Assembly (NCBI GenBank): GCA_039619475.1
Contig: CM077115.1
Span: forward strand, 501,043,352 to 501,107,351
Direction of reading: 5' to 3'
Length of the DNA stretch: 64,000 nt
Source: Icerya purchasi
Lineage: Eukaryota > Arthropoda > Insecta > Hemiptera > Monophlebidae
A program made the translations under genes and the position numbers. Under the pieces are notes generated by a model, which saw nothing but the letters and a program-made list of their open reading frames with translations, was not told the origin of the DNA and searched no databases. Every line of letters begins with the position of its first letter. Positions within the stretch are counted from its first letter, which is position 1. This document shows, in pieces, positions 1-11,858 of the stretch.

Positions 1-1112
1 CGCTAAACTACCATATTTAAGGTATAATTTTATAATTTCGTTTTATTTTTTTCATAACTAAAAATAAAACAAAAGTTAAATTAAAAATTGTAATAATGAT
101 GTATTTTTAAAATATTTTTATGACTTTCTGTAGAGGTTGCTATTTGATTTTTTTTATGAAACAAGGGCTATTTTTCAAATCTATTGCCTACCGTAGAAGA
201 TTTTACGTAATTATATAATTTCCCTCCCCAAATGTCTTTCTGGATCCGTCCCTGATTACATCACTATTAATCCTTAATGTTCCACTCCTCACACGTTTCG
301 TATAGCATAATTAAACGACTACAGAGTTTTTTTTTAGAAAAATTTTTATAATTTAGCAGAGCAAATTTAAGTTTTGTTCCTTTCCTTTTTTTTTTTTTCG
401 CTTATTTTATGAGATAACATAGTGAATTTTGTGATTTAACGGATTTCTGTTTTTTTTTCCACAAATTTGACAAGTAAATAGCGAACGGTTGAAACTTACC
501 CTCAAAAAATTAAATTCGACTCGTTAACTGCTAGTAGACTATTACTAAAAAAAATTTTAATTTCAGAAAATCGCTCAAGAATCAGGCGATGCGGAAGGAT
601 ATTGTGATTTGTAAAAATTAAAGAAAAGATCATTGCTACTATTTTTAAAAGTAAACGAGTGATGGGAATTTTTTCGCGGAAAAAGATTTTCGGAACAGAG
701 ACCACGATTAAGTAATAGAAAAAAAAAAAAAAAAAAAAAATCGTTTTCTAATCCCAAATCTCTTTTAACAGAATCTTTTCCACTTTAATACAGACCTGTG
801 CTAGAGATCTCTCGAAATAACAAAAATGTGCGAAAGAGTAATTGTGACATCCGATTTGCCGGCCGAGCTCCTTAACCATCCCCGGGGGGGCTCTAGAATA
901 GTTTTCACATTAATTAGAAAAATTTTGTGTTTGCATAACCGTTTTTGTTAATATACTCGTAATTGAAATATTCGAAAAAACATATCTAACTTAAAAAACG
1001 TTTTAAAACTGTTTCGCAAAATTTATTATAATATATTTTTTTCGTTATTTTATTATAGGTCTTCCGTATTTTCTGATTTGTTCGATAGTTAAACTAGACG
1101 TTTTCGTGCACT
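1..1112. other. AT-rich flank, no gene seen
   Basis: Homopolymer-rich, AT-rich sequence. The short open frames here have no recognisable domain. No further exon of the minus-strand myosin was found. A small GC cluster at about 858-890 is unexplained. Confidence 0.5.
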
Positions 1113-1381
1113 CATGGGCGTCGCCAGCGGGAGACAGGGGGCAGCTGCCCCCACCTGGAGACTTGAAACTTTTTAATCAACTCGCCATGATGAGTATTCA
1201 TAGGCGCGTAATCACGGACAATTTGCCAGAAACCCACGAAAATTATGTTTTAATTAAGATTTTATTCTTGTTTAATAAAATATTAAGCCTTTACAACTTA
1301 TAAATTTTATTTTTCCTATAACTCAAATCCTCTTTCTATCATCTTACTCCCCACCTGGCTCATCGGCTGGCGACGCCCTTG
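1113..1381. mobile_element. hAT-type MITE (family 2), complete
   Basis: A 269-bp non-autonomous element. Its termini are inverted repeats of about 16 bp: CATGGGCGTCGCCAGC on the left, and CAAGGGCGTCGCCAGC when the right end is reverse-complemented. It is flanked by 8-bp direct repeats, cgtgcact (1105-1112) and cgtgcatt (1382-1389), matching at 7 of 8 positions. Eight-base target duplications and CA-starting termini point to the hAT superfamily. It has no coding capacity. A second, inverted copy lies at 63265-63545. Confidence 0.8.
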
Positions 1382-3299
1382 CGTGCATTGTAATATTATA
1401 CCACGAAGAATGATGGCTGAACTATTGGGACCTTCTCCTTTCTTTTTACGAGTTAAATACCGCGCATTAGTAGTAATAACTGCGTGTTGGACGAGAAGTA
1501 AAAGTAATTAACCTACCTCTTAAGTCCTCAGCGCGCGACAGGATTGTTATCCTTTTATTTTTTCATTTCGCTATACATCTTGGTTCTGACGGAGACTGAA
1601 GCAGAATGGTAATATTGTATAATTATTCCACTGATCTGAGGTTAGTCACAGAGAACCGATTTTCAAAAAAACACGGTACAAACAACCGAAATTTTCAACG
1701 ATTACCAAATTTGTCGTTTAGCTTACGGCCGATTATCAGTCAGATGGGGTTGGACATCCACTCCCGAAAATAAATAAATAAAAAAAAAAAAAAAACAATC
1801 CGCTCTACAGAAAATTAAAATGGCTTTTATAATTTTCTTAATTAATAACGTTTATCGTGTGTAACATATTTTTCTTTATAATTCCCATCCGGGGACGTCT
1901 ATCAGAGAAAAGTGATACAGTTCCGTTGATATTTCTTCAACACAAAAGCGATGAGAAAAAACAATAATCATATCCATCTGGCGTATTTTAAAATCAATCG
2001 ACCTGACAACGTAATTTATAACATGCGTATTTATACGGTGTTCCGAGCACGGATAATTAAGTAATGTCAGCAAATTTTTTATAATCGACAGCATCACAGC
2101 GACATGTACATATAAATTTTGCATGTGTTAAGCAAATTTCGTACGTGGCCTTAGTAATGATTTCAGTTACAATCAGAGAGTGTAAAGTCCGCACCATAAA
2201 AATTGTACTTTAACCGTTCGGATCAAGGGACAATTTTAATTCTACACTGTATAAAATTTCGTGGAAACTGATTTTGCGAAATTTCTTCCTCAAGCTGGTA
2301 AGCAGCACAACGACAATTTTATTATTTCTAATTACGTTATTCAGTCATTTTTTATCTACTACATGCATAATTTAACAAAGGCGTGTAAATTGCCCGACTT
2401 TGCAAAAATAACAATTTCGATATCAATTGAGTTTTATTAATTTTTTTTTTTTGAAATAAAACAATAATCATTTAAAGACACCAAAATCCCCCCCCCCCCC
2501 ATTGGTATTTAAAATAAAAGGTTCTCAAAGAATCTGATGATAGTAATTGTAAAAACCTGTTAACACTGCAATCGGTTACGCATTTATAAAAAGAAAAGGA
2601 CACCGAGAACAGAGGAAGAAAATAGGTTAATTAGACAACTTACAAGAGTCCGTCAAAAAAGTAAGTGTAGCCAAGGTGTCTTAAAAATTAACACAGCAGA
2701 TGTATTCGCAGTATAGAATTTGAAAGCAATTAATGTCAAACCAGCGGGAGAAGATTCGTGAGAAGAAAAGTTGAAAAAGATAAAAATATCAAACGGTGAA
2801 TGGATTACTAATAATGGTGATTAGCATTTTGATAAGATATTATTTGTAATTGCAGGGAATATGCAAAAAATTTCACGTGATTGGGAAGCGAAAATCGGAT
2901 AGAACAAGAGACGCCTTCGATATTCTTATTAATGTTTATATATGAACTTAAAACAGTCTAAGCAACACTATATACTGATATTTTAGTCGAAATAAAAAAT
3001 ATACTTAAGACAATTTTTCAATCGTATTAATATAATGTTGTAAACTAAATATATAATTTTGAAATATACAAAGAATAAAAGCTAGTACTGTGATTTATTT
3101 TGTTTTAGACACAAAAATAACATATAAACGATTAAATGATAAACCAACATTGAATAATATCGAAATGTCTTGAAGTAATCATGCACGATTTATCAGTATG
3201 CGTAATTAACAAATGAGAATATAAATGTCGCCGTCAAGCAGGTGAGAAGAAAATATTTCAGATACAAACTTAAAGACTGATACTTCGTACTCGGAGAGG
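1382..3299. other. Non-coding, nothing recognised
   Basis: AT-rich sequence with a poly-C run near 2488-2499. No conserved coding or RNA feature was recognised; short open frames look random. Confidence 0.4.
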
Positions 3300-3710
3300 C
3301 AAGGCCGTGTCCACGGGGTGGGTTTTGGGGGTTAACCCCCCCCCCATAAGAACTGAAATAATTATTATAAATACACAAAAATCTGAAAAAAACCTGAAAA
3401 AAATCGAAATTTAAAATAAATATTGATGATTTTTTAGGGGGTTCTTACCTTTAAAAGAAAAAAGAAAAAATTTGCTCTATATTTTTGGGTACTTCATTAA
3501 TATCTTAAGGAACAACTTTTTATTACGAGTATAATCAATAACGTGATTTTTATTAATGTTTATACGGGGTAATAATTCATTTATGTAAATTAATATATAC
3601 ATCAAAATGATGGAAATTATTAATAGTATGCATATTAGTGAAAAATGTATTATTTATAAAATATGCACAGAAAATGTTCACCCCCCGTCAAAATTCTGGG
3701 CATGGTCCTG
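3300..3710 (+). mobile_element. hAT-type MITE (family 1), copy 1
   Basis: A 411-bp element starting CAAGGCCGTGTCCACGGG and ending with the imperfect inverted counterpart (..ATGGTCCTG). It is flanked by cggagagg (3292-3299) and cgcagagg (3711-3718), a target duplication matching at 7 of 8 bases. It has a G/C homopolymer stretch just inside the left end and is otherwise AT-rich. It is homologous along its length to 6275-6699 (inverted) and to 26592-26975. Confidence 0.8.
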
Positions 3711-5718
3711 CGCAGAGGAAATTATTTTTGTTTACATTTTAAATTCTCGCCCAACTAACTACTGCAGTTTGCTGTATGGTAGTAAATAAATTTTTATTAA
3801 AACGCTTGACAAAGAGGTCAGACAATGTAGAGAACAAAACGAGCATACGGCTGGAGATGTTTGCTTAAATATAAAATTATGAGATATTACCGAGTACCCA
3901 ACTCATAACCGATTTATAATGAAGTATTCCACGCGTGTAGGATAAAGAAACAGAAGTTACGGGTTCCTCAACGGGAATGAAAAAGGAAAAAATAAAATTG
4001 TGTTTTTAAACATATATGAGGATAGAAGATGGAAATAATTCGGGGGCGGGAAAAACAGAAGCAGAAGAAAATGCGGGGAATATAAGAAGTACCAATAAGC
4101 GGAGTGGGGATACCAAGTTTTAGTAGGAAAGACTAGAAGAACGATTGCTTGGTAGAAACGGTCAAACATTCAAATAAAACATGATATCAGGATCGCAAAG
4201 AAAGTAATTAAAAGAGGAATGAAAAAGACAATGTGGAGCAGAAGCAGTTGAAAATCAAGAAAATAATGCAGAAAGAAGATCGCGATTATAACGACGGCTA
4301 CAAATAGCCAAGGTTGTGAAGCATTTGTGAAAGGACAAGTATCTACAGAAACCATGTACGGGTTGGAAGAGACGGTTGAATAGGAGGAGTAAATATAGTT
4401 GGGGAATTAGACAATGGAGAATTGGTGTTGCACCATAATCTCGAATGAATCATTTAAAGCAACATTCAGAGCTGAAAATGTTCCCAAAAATTACCACTAG
4501 TAACGAAAGATCAGGCTAAAGATTTGTCCTTTAGTCGAAGAAAACTTTTTATTAGATCGCGACAAAAACCGGAAAAAAAGAAGGCACTCTTATAAATACT
4601 ATGGAATATTTAGACGTTTCAGCTTCCTTTGCTATGATGTAATGGTTAATTTCTTGAGTAGTTCTGCAAATGTGATTTTCAACGTTCCTTAGCTACTAGC
4701 TCGAAGATGTTATTTCGCGAGTAGAGTTTATTTTGAAAAAATCTACCGAATTCGATTATTCTTATTATAATTTTCCTGTATAAACTATTTTATCCTGTTT
4801 CTAACACGAGGCTGATCTAGCCCGCGTTCTTGGAATCGCTCAAATGAAACGCGATGATATTTTTCAAAACGATTAATAAATGCAATTAGCCGAATGAATG
4901 AGAGGAAAATCATATTTCTTTATATTTTGAAATTTTATTTCCCAGTCCGGCACGGAATTAATAAGAAAGAAAATAAAGCGGAAGATCGCCCAATTATGTG
5001 CAATTATATGATGAAAAATAAAAAAGTAAAATACAAATAAAGTTAAAAATGAGAATTAAAGAGATATGCGTTAATGAAAAAGAATCGCAGACGACAAATC
5101 GCGATGCAGTTTAATTTTGAAGTTTATTCGTATTTTTGATGAACCGAAATAAATTTAATCATCCGTCTTTAAGGTAAATGTTGTGCTCCGTGCGCATGTC
5201 TTCAAATGTTCAAGCGATAATATGTGAAGATCGACTACTAATAACAAATTGTCTAGCATTGAAAATTTTCCGTCTGGTGTAGTCCCACGGCCCCGTCGAA
5301 TGATAATACGAAGAATTTTGATTATAAAAACTAGCGCCACTCAAAATATTTAGAAGACAAACGACGAAAAGAGTGAAACGCGTTACATTCAACAGAACAA
5401 TGAACTAACGCCATCTGTTGATGACTAGTCAAAACTCTTTTCTGACCCTGTTTTTATAAAATCTTGATCTGCCAGCTTTCAAAGTGCTTGTGTGATATAG
5501 AACAGACAACTGTTAAAACTGATTAATTTCTAAAAAGATCTGGTTGTCAAACATTTTATTCCCGTGAGATTTTTTTTTTTTGCTAATTAAATCGTTTGTA
5601 CTTTTAAGAATATTTTAAGCGTTTAATTATTCAAAAATTCCCGATATTAGCGAAGTTATAGCAACTAGCAGTGAGCGCGTCAGAGTTGGCTCGAAATTCA
5701 GGTAGCGATTGAACCGTA
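3711..5718. other. Non-coding, nothing recognised
   Basis: Purine-rich stretch around 4000-4370, otherwise AT-rich. Minus-strand open frames at 3957-4355 are hydrophobic by composition (many Phe/Leu codons from T-rich DNA) and match no family I know. Confidence 0.35.
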
Positions 5719-6274
5719 ATGAGGGTCCAAAGCCTTAACAAGGGCGCATGTCTTCCAGTACGAGGGTCATTTTCGACTGACTCCCGACCATTTTTAAATC
5801 GATTAAAACCATTCTTTTATTTGTGTCTTACCCATGGCTTGCTTTCCAAAAGCTTTTTAATCATTGTAATAGTTTCTGTTGCAATTAATTTTGTATCAAT
5901 TTTTTATGCAATAAGCGAAGTGGTAAAATGTAAAGAGTGCGGTGGTGATATAAATTTCACTGAAACATTTCTTCGTGGGCTCGGTTTTAAGCGGAAGGTG
6001 AATTGTGCTAAATGTAAACCAGTTTTAATAAATTCATGTCCTCTTATTGGCGGTAAAGCATATGATGCGAATAGACGATTAGTTTTTGCGTTCAGACTTA
6101 TTGGAGTCGGTTTAGCAGGAATAGAGAAATTTTGTGGAATCATAGACTTACCTAAACCAATTTTTCACTCGTTTTATGATAAAGTACTGAGTGATATTCA
6201 CATTGCTAATGCGCTATCGTTAGAAATGCAAGTAGTTAGTTCCAGTGTTGTTTTGGAAATAGCGCCACTTGTAT
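5719..6274 (+). pseudogene. Mutator-like transposase domain fragment
   Basis: The open frame from 5719 runs to a stop at 6339, but the last part (from 6275) reads into an inserted MITE, so the native coding part ends at 6274. From about residue 55 it shows the N-terminal signature of the insect Mutator-like transposase domain: a hydrophobic start, VKCKECGGD, RGLGFKRKVNCAKC (two CxxC pairs, likely zinc binding), then NSCPLIGG, NRRLVFAFRLIGVGL and KFCGIIDLPKP. The downstream catalytic region is absent. After the MITE the frame gives a short tail that I do not recognise as transposase. No intact element ends were found. It lies in a large intron or 3' part of the myosin gene, on the opposite strand. 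The family call rests on recalled motifs. Confidence 0.7.
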
Positions 6275-6699
6275 CAGGCCCGTGCCCAGAATTCTGGAAG
6301 GGGGTGAAAATTTTCTTTACATATTCATTTTATAAATAATAATACATTTTTCACTAATATTCGTACTATTAATAATTTCCATAATTTTGATTTATATACA
6401 TATTAATAATTTACATAAATGAATTACCCCGTATATGAACATTAATAAAAATTACATATGTTATTCATTATACTCGTAATAAAAAAATTTGCATAAAATA
6501 TTAATGAAGTACCTAAAAATATGGAGCATATTTTTTCATTTTTCCTTTAAAGGTAAGTAAAAACAACCTAAAAAATCGTCAATGTTTATTTTAAATTTTT
6601 GATTTTTTTCAGATTTTTGTGTATTTATAATAACTATTTCAGTTCTCATGGGGGGGGGGGGGGGCTAACCCCCCAAAACCCCCCGTGGACGCGGCCTTG
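6275..6699 (-). mobile_element. hAT-type MITE (family 1), copy 2, inside transposase ORF
   Basis: A 425-bp copy in the opposite orientation to copy 1. Termini are CAGGCCCGTGCCCA on the left and ..GCGGCCTTG on the right. A perfect 8-bp target duplication, acttgtat, lies at 6267-6274 and 6700-6707. Insertion truncated the Mutator-like frame, adding about 21 MITE-encoded residues before a stop. Confidence 0.88.
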
Positions 6700-6988
6700 A
6701 CTTGTATGTCTTACAGAAATCAAGTTACGAGACGAAATTCCCAGTTTACTCCCGGTTTTTTCGACTGCGGAACCCATCCAGTTCTTATAATATGATTCCA
6801 AACATTATTATTAAGTGTTTAACTCTTTAATTTTTGAATGCACAATGAAATTTCGTTAAAGATTTATGTGGCACATTGCGGTTACCGAAAAAGCTCGACA
6901 ATTACCGAACTATAATAAAATAGGGAAGAAGAATATTTTAAAAATAACGGAAAAAATTAAAGTAAAGCATGCGTTAAGAAAGCCACAC

Positions 6989-7178
6989 CTAAGAAATCGG
7001 TAGCATCGTAACAAACACGTCCGGCGAAATGTTGGATTCCAAATATCCTATTTTCTATAGGCTTCGGTTCAAACAGTCTGGAATTGTTTCTATGCTGCGA
7101 TTTAACTTTAACTATGTACGATTCAGCCGAACCCCTTATCGAACATTCCACATCCAGCATGCTCAATAGCCCGGTTCT
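6989..7178 (-). CDS. dachs: Dachs-like myosin, exon 11 of those seen (lower 50K strut)
   Basis: Last visible coding exon of the myosin, 190 nt. It is entered after tttttcag and leaves at ttcttag|gtgtgg, ending with one base of a split codon. It encodes residues 660-722 of the partial protein: RTGLLSMLDVEC, then SYIVKVKSQH and GIQHFAGRVCYDATDFL. The last block corresponds to the canonical myosin HYAG.V.Y....FL strut of the lower 50K domain. In the family this is followed by loop 2, the actin-binding helices, SH1/SH2, converter and neck, none of which was found between 1 and 6988. The next exon must begin with two bases completing a codon. Confidence 0.85.
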
Positions 7179-8334
7179 CTGAAAAATTTTTGCACTATCA
7201 TTAAGATAAATCCGATTTAAGGGTATGCCATCTTACCCAAAATAAATTATATCAATATATACGTAAGTAAAAAGAAAATTAAGTCCTCCATATATTCTTG
7301 ATTATCATGGATTGCGAAATTAAGCTTTTCATAATATACTAAGCCTAATGGACCTGAAAAGAATACTGGGGCCACCATCTCATGGGATTCACCTTTACTT
7401 TTTTCCTAGATTTCCCCCCCGGTACTTAATCATTTAAGGCGGGGTAAGCTTAGAAGCGACTAGGATTCGGAACGAAATAAGTCATGAACAACCCGTGGAC
7501 TCCGATTTGATAGACAGGCCCCTTAACTACTAAGCTACCGCGCTACCAATCGATTATTATACTATGTAATATCAAAATTTAATTGCCGTATTTATTATAA
7601 TATTTAAATAATGCAATGAAAATAAACATTTTGAATAGCGCGATATTTCTGTTTCAATTTAAATTTTCTTCCCTTACACGCTTATTTCCAATTTCTAAAC
7701 GTTTCTGTGTTTAATTTCACTACGTATGTCTGTTTAAATTAATCGGATTAGCACTTTTCTACAAGATGCAAGGTTAGCTTTCTTTTTTTTCCATCAACTC
7801 ATTTAGCCTAATAAAAAGCATGCAATTTACCGAGAAGATAAAAGACAATATTTTTTTTCTGAGCGATTTATTTTCCATCGCAATATACAAGAATATGGAT
7901 TTAGTTTTTTCAGTAAGTATATATTGTTTTTTAGAATTTTTTATGATATTGATATCACGATGGTGCGCTGGTTTACACCAATAAATAGCATTCGATAAAA
8001 GCGACTTTCAGTATGTGTCATTCATTCACTATGTAGAGTGCTATGTTTTTGATATATAAGCGGGGGAAAAGATTAAAATCTTTTTATTAATAATGTCAAA
8101 AATAAATAAATGATTTAAAAGAAGAAACCTTTTATTTAACATTTACAATACGGAAAATAACTGGCAATTTTCAATAATAAACTATGACCAAACGAAACAA
8201 ATATTTTTTTAAAAAAAGGCATCTCTTAAATACATTAAAAAATAGGAAATTTTTTTCTTTTCAATATTTAAAAAAATTGTTGAACTAGGAAGAGAAATGT
8301 GGAGCACTAAACGTAAGAGTATAAAACTAAAGCG
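7179..8334. other. Intron; possible decayed SINE at about 7440-7550
   Basis: Intronic AT-rich sequence. On the minus strand around 7545-7465 there is an A-box-like tagcttagtag followed about 60 bases later by a B-box-like gttccgaatcc with an extra base, suggesting a degraded tRNA-derived SINE. The rest shows no feature. Confidence 0.3.
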
Positions 8335-9226
8335 GAGTCCTTTAAACTTCCTTCCTTCTGTTCAACTTTCTGTGCCGAGTCTATTGTTATCCTCCATGCA
8401 CTTTTCTTCATCAGATCTTCGAAGGTCTCTCATAATTTCCTTATTCTATCAGACTCTCAAAGCGTGCTACAGGCTGTTGCATCTCCTCTGCCTCCCCACT
8501 CTACTGATTATGTAATCCTTTTTATGCGTTCCTTGATCCATGACCTCTTTCTTTTTTGTGCAATCCAGGTTAATTTCCTTTGGATCCCTAGCCATTCCGG
8601 AATAGAAGGAAATGAGTCAGTTGACTTATTAGCTCGGCGAGCTTCTTCTTCGGGCAGGTTCGTTACTACTTTTCCATCCGTCAATATTAATCTTCTGTCC
8701 TCTGCAGCGCACAACCAATTATGGTTTAACTCCTACTACTCCTCATTCTCAAACCCGGATTCCTTTTACTTGTCCATCCAGCCTTCTCTTCCTTTCTGTT
8801 CCTGGTTTCTTGACTTCCCTTTTATGCGTCGCTCCAGCATCTCGGCAATATGCCGCCTCCGCTTTGGGCACAGCTGGCTTCCCTCGTCGCTTTTCCGATT
8901 CTCTCTCGCGGCATTTCCGTATTGTCCTTTACATCCTTCTAACAGTCAACATGTATGTGATTCTGATCACATAATGTTCGAATGTTCATCACTTTCATCT
9001 GAACAATCTTCCTTTTACTCCTCTCTCTTATCAAACAATGTTCCTACTCCCTATTGTGCTGCATTTATTCTTTCCCTTCCTTCTCCTTCTGTCATCCAGG
9101 CGCTTGATACATTCTTGTTGAATGTTTCACGCCGCATAAAAATCTGATTTTTTCTCTATTCCCATTTCTTGGGCTAATGTCCTCGCTGACGAACCCATAG
9201 TGAATATTAAAAAAAAAAAAAAAAAA
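8335..9226 (+). mobile_element. LINE 3' end with RNase H domain (family R), 5'-truncated
   Basis: C-terminal part of a non-LTR retrotransposon polyprotein. One frame reads from about 8350 to the stop at 9145-9147. It contains RNase H blocks: CAESIVILHALFF (catalytic Glu), FLILSDSQSVLQA (Asp), FLWIPSHSGIEGNESVDLLA (His and the last Asp). These are followed by a conserved C-terminal region with CRLRFGHSWLP and a Cys/His cluster ending DHIMFEC. The reverse transcriptase is missing by 5' truncation. A poly(A) tail at about 9209-9227 closes it. Related copies lie at 33769, 59677 and 38150, with an RT fragment at 32015. Confidence 0.88.
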
Positions 9227-9887
9227 AGCCCCCGCGCACTTTTATATTATAGTTTAGCAACTTTTTTAATTTATCATTCCAGAAAGATTACTATTCTCAT
9301 TGGTGCATTTAAAAGATACATTTGTTTAGTCTGGATATGGTTTATTAGGTATTGCCAGTCGTTTTTCCGCATAAATAAAGAATTGTTTTTTAAATTTTTT
9401 AAATTTTTTAAATTGTTTTCCGCCGATAGGAGACCGATTTAAAGAAGAAGAAAATCGTTATATTACATAACTCAACCTTTTTTTTTTTTCTTGTTTAGGT
9501 TTTTCCCTGGGCTTGCCAATAATAGACGATTACCCATCAACACGTGTCATCTATCTCACTCGAAATTCCGAGTATGAGTTATCTTCTAATTCGGAGGAGA
9601 ATTAGAGGATAGGATAGCAGCGCAATAGATAAGCACGTAAGCAGGAGCGCAACCTGGCTTCCATGCTGCCAACAACGTGAGAAAGGTACCAATGGTGAGG
9701 CGAACCAAGACGACTGGCCTTTACTCACGTTGATGCGATTGTTCGCCGGCTGAGTGTTTCTCTATACGACGTTAGCGCACTCGCACGACTACATTCGGAA
9801 CTGACTATAGTCGCTTGTTATCGCGCTATAGATGCAGACCAAATGTGTCTAAACTGCTGTATGCTAAACTAGCGCCGCATAATTTTT
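9227..9887. other. Intronic sequence with a GC-richer island
   Basis: From about 9590 the composition becomes noticeably GC-richer than its surroundings and continues to the tRNA-like segment. It may be the body of a tRNA-derived repeat read on the minus strand. No coding frame is recognisable. Confidence 0.3.
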
Positions 9888-9963
9888 GTCGTCGCCCGGT
9901 ATCGAACCCGAGACCGCCGGATCGGAAGTCAAGCGCTCTAGCCACTAGGCCAAACGCGACGAC
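9888..9963 (-). repeat. tRNA-like sequence, probable SINE head
   Basis: On the minus strand this reads as a tRNA-like unit with A box TGGCCTAGTGG and B box GGTTCGATACC at normal spacing, bracketed by gtcgtcgc/gcgacgac. The anticodon stem pairs poorly (at least one mismatch), the acceptor-to-A-box spacing is too long by about four bases, and the T stem has a G-G mismatch. A functional tRNA is therefore unlikely. A loop reading would give anticodon TCC (Gly). A SINE promoter head or tRNA pseudogene fits better. Confidence 0.5.
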
Positions 9964-10680
9964 AATATACGCATCTTGAAACGAAAAGGAATGACATTCC
10001 CTTAGGTAGGAGCAAAAGGAGTTAGGCAGTTACAGAGCCCACAGTACAAACGGGCAAAGGAATCAGCCTACAAATAATTAAGGAAGAAGAAACACGGGAT
10101 GTTTAAAGAGCCATCAAGCAAATAACTCAACCTAGACCGTTTCCGATTAGACGATTAAGCGGTTTTGATGTAGTAATTCAGTTCGGTACAATAATTGATA
10201 ATGGGAAAGGTGAAATATGTTTTAACTTTGACAATCGACTCAAAAAAATTTCTGAAAAAGGAAAAGATGTACTAATAACAAGTAAAACTGATTTTGATAG
10301 ATTTTTTTTAATTCTCAATTTTTAAGTGCTGAATTTTACATGCAACTCTATGCTGATTATTTCATCTAGTTGAAATGAAATATTTTCTACTGTGCATTTT
10401 TTTTATCAAAACCTTTGCTCATCTTATCTGAGCTTTTTTTAAGGTTTTTTTTTTTTAAATATTAAATGTTGCAAAGTAATCGCACCTTTTTATATTAACT
10501 TACACCAAGTTATACACGTATTTGAATAGAGTTCTGTATTAACATTAACATATTTTTAATATGTCCGGTGATATGTATGAAAAAAAAAAACCCCCGTTGA
10601 TTATTAAAATGAATATAGGTACAGTTATTTACTTACAACCACTTGGTATAAGAAAAACAAAAAAAAGAATTAAACTACCT
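9964..10680. other. Intron, nothing recognised
   Basis: AT-rich intronic sequence with homopolymer runs. No gene, RNA or clear repeat boundary seen. Confidence 0.4.
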
Positions 10681-10879
10681 TTAAGAATAAAATGATTGCT
10701 TACTTAAAAACGTTTTCCAGTATAACCCATCATCAGCTAAAAACGCAATATAATATGTGATCAGAAACAAATTCTAAATCGTGATTTAGAATTTGTTTCT
10801 GATCACGTACATTATGTTTTTAGCTGATGATGGGTTATACCGGAAAACGTTTCTAAGTAAGCAATCATTTTATTCTTAA
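10681..10879. repeat. 199-bp near-perfect palindrome
   Basis: Two arms of about 97 bp are inverted copies around a centre near 10780 (aaatcgtgattt). Each arm carries the block GCTGATGATGGGTTATACC followed by GGAAAACG. A diverged single arm is recognisable near 31903-31930 (ggaaacgttttcaggttata..). It may be a foldback or an inverted-terminal-repeat retroelement footprint. No coding capacity. Confidence 0.85.
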
Positions 10880-11684
10880 ATCGGTTTGTTAAACTTGTAT
10901 TTGTTATAACTTACACTATATATTGCATATAATTAACAAATAGGATGTTAAAAGATTCTTTATTACCAAACTACATTTGCTCTATTAAAATGATTCCACG
11001 CCTATTCTAGTACGAACATGATGATATTGCTAATTGAGGAAGTTGTTCGAATTGCAAGCGACAGAAATTATTTGTTTCATTGTGTATTTTTTTATTCGTC
11101 GGTTGAGCAAAAAGTGAAAGAAGAATCGCGAAATAATACGTGTTCACTGAACATAATGCGTTCTAAATTTTCGTCCATTATATGTGGTAAAATTTAATTG
11201 GTTTAAATCAATTTTAATATCACTGTACGAATTGTAAAAATCTCAAAAAAAAAAAAAAAAAAGAAAAAAAAGAAGCAAATAAACAAATAAAAAAAATCCC
11301 CTTACATAAAGAGTAATATGTAAACTCCATGAACATGTTTTATGATTTCAAAGTCCGTGGAATAATTTGTAATAAGTTAAAAAGTTGATACGTTAATATC
11401 AGCGAAAGAGATTACTTTGGAAATCTAAAACTGAAGTGTAAACATATTGTTCCTTAAAAAGCTTATTCAAAAACGTATCATCAGGAGAATAGGAAAACTA
11501 CCTTCTTATTTTTATCGAATTTTTTTTTTGTTTATCGGTATCAGTAGGGGGTTCTTTTGCTGTTAAAATATTTTAATACTTTTTGTCTGAAAAAATTTAG
11601 AATTACCTTCGAAAAACATGTTCATATTAAAAACACGAAACGTATAAAACATTTTTAAAACATAATGGTAAAAGGAAACCTTAC
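10880..11684. other. Intron, nothing recognised
   Basis: AT-rich intron with A-rich runs at about 11247-11290. No feature identified. Confidence 0.4.
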
Positions 11685-11858
11685 CAGTGATGATATTAGA
11701 TCGATACAGGGAACGTTGTCAACGTAATCCACTTCAACATCGCAATGGATACCTTCATCTCGGCAAGACTCGATACTGGATTTGAAGATGTGAGTGTTGT
11801 AGAAGTGCTGCATAGTTTCAGCGCACAGATTAATACATAAATGCTCTAAGTAACTTGG
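11685..11858 (-). CDS. dachs: Dachs-like myosin, exon 10 of those seen (relay/lower 50K)
   Basis: 174 nt, phase 0 at both ends, acceptor ttccacag and donor ctg|gtaagg. It encodes residues 602-659, starting PSYLEHLCINLCAETMQHFY and NTHIFKSSIESC, then VDYVDNVPCIDLI. In other myosins this position carries N.FEQLCINY.NEKLQ..FN.H.F..EQ.EY..EGI, so register and function (relay helix after switch II) are clear. Here the usual NY is NL and the usual QEEY block is replaced by SSIESCRDEGI, a divergence I associate with Dachs. Confidence 0.9.

Noticed and set aside
9888..9963. Functional tRNA-Gly gene
   Set aside because: Stem mismatches and wrong acceptor-to-A-box spacing; better read as a SINE head or pseudogene.
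10681..10879. Active hammerhead ribozyme
   Set aside because: Core motif is suggestive, but stems I and III could not be formed by eye; kept only as a finding to test.
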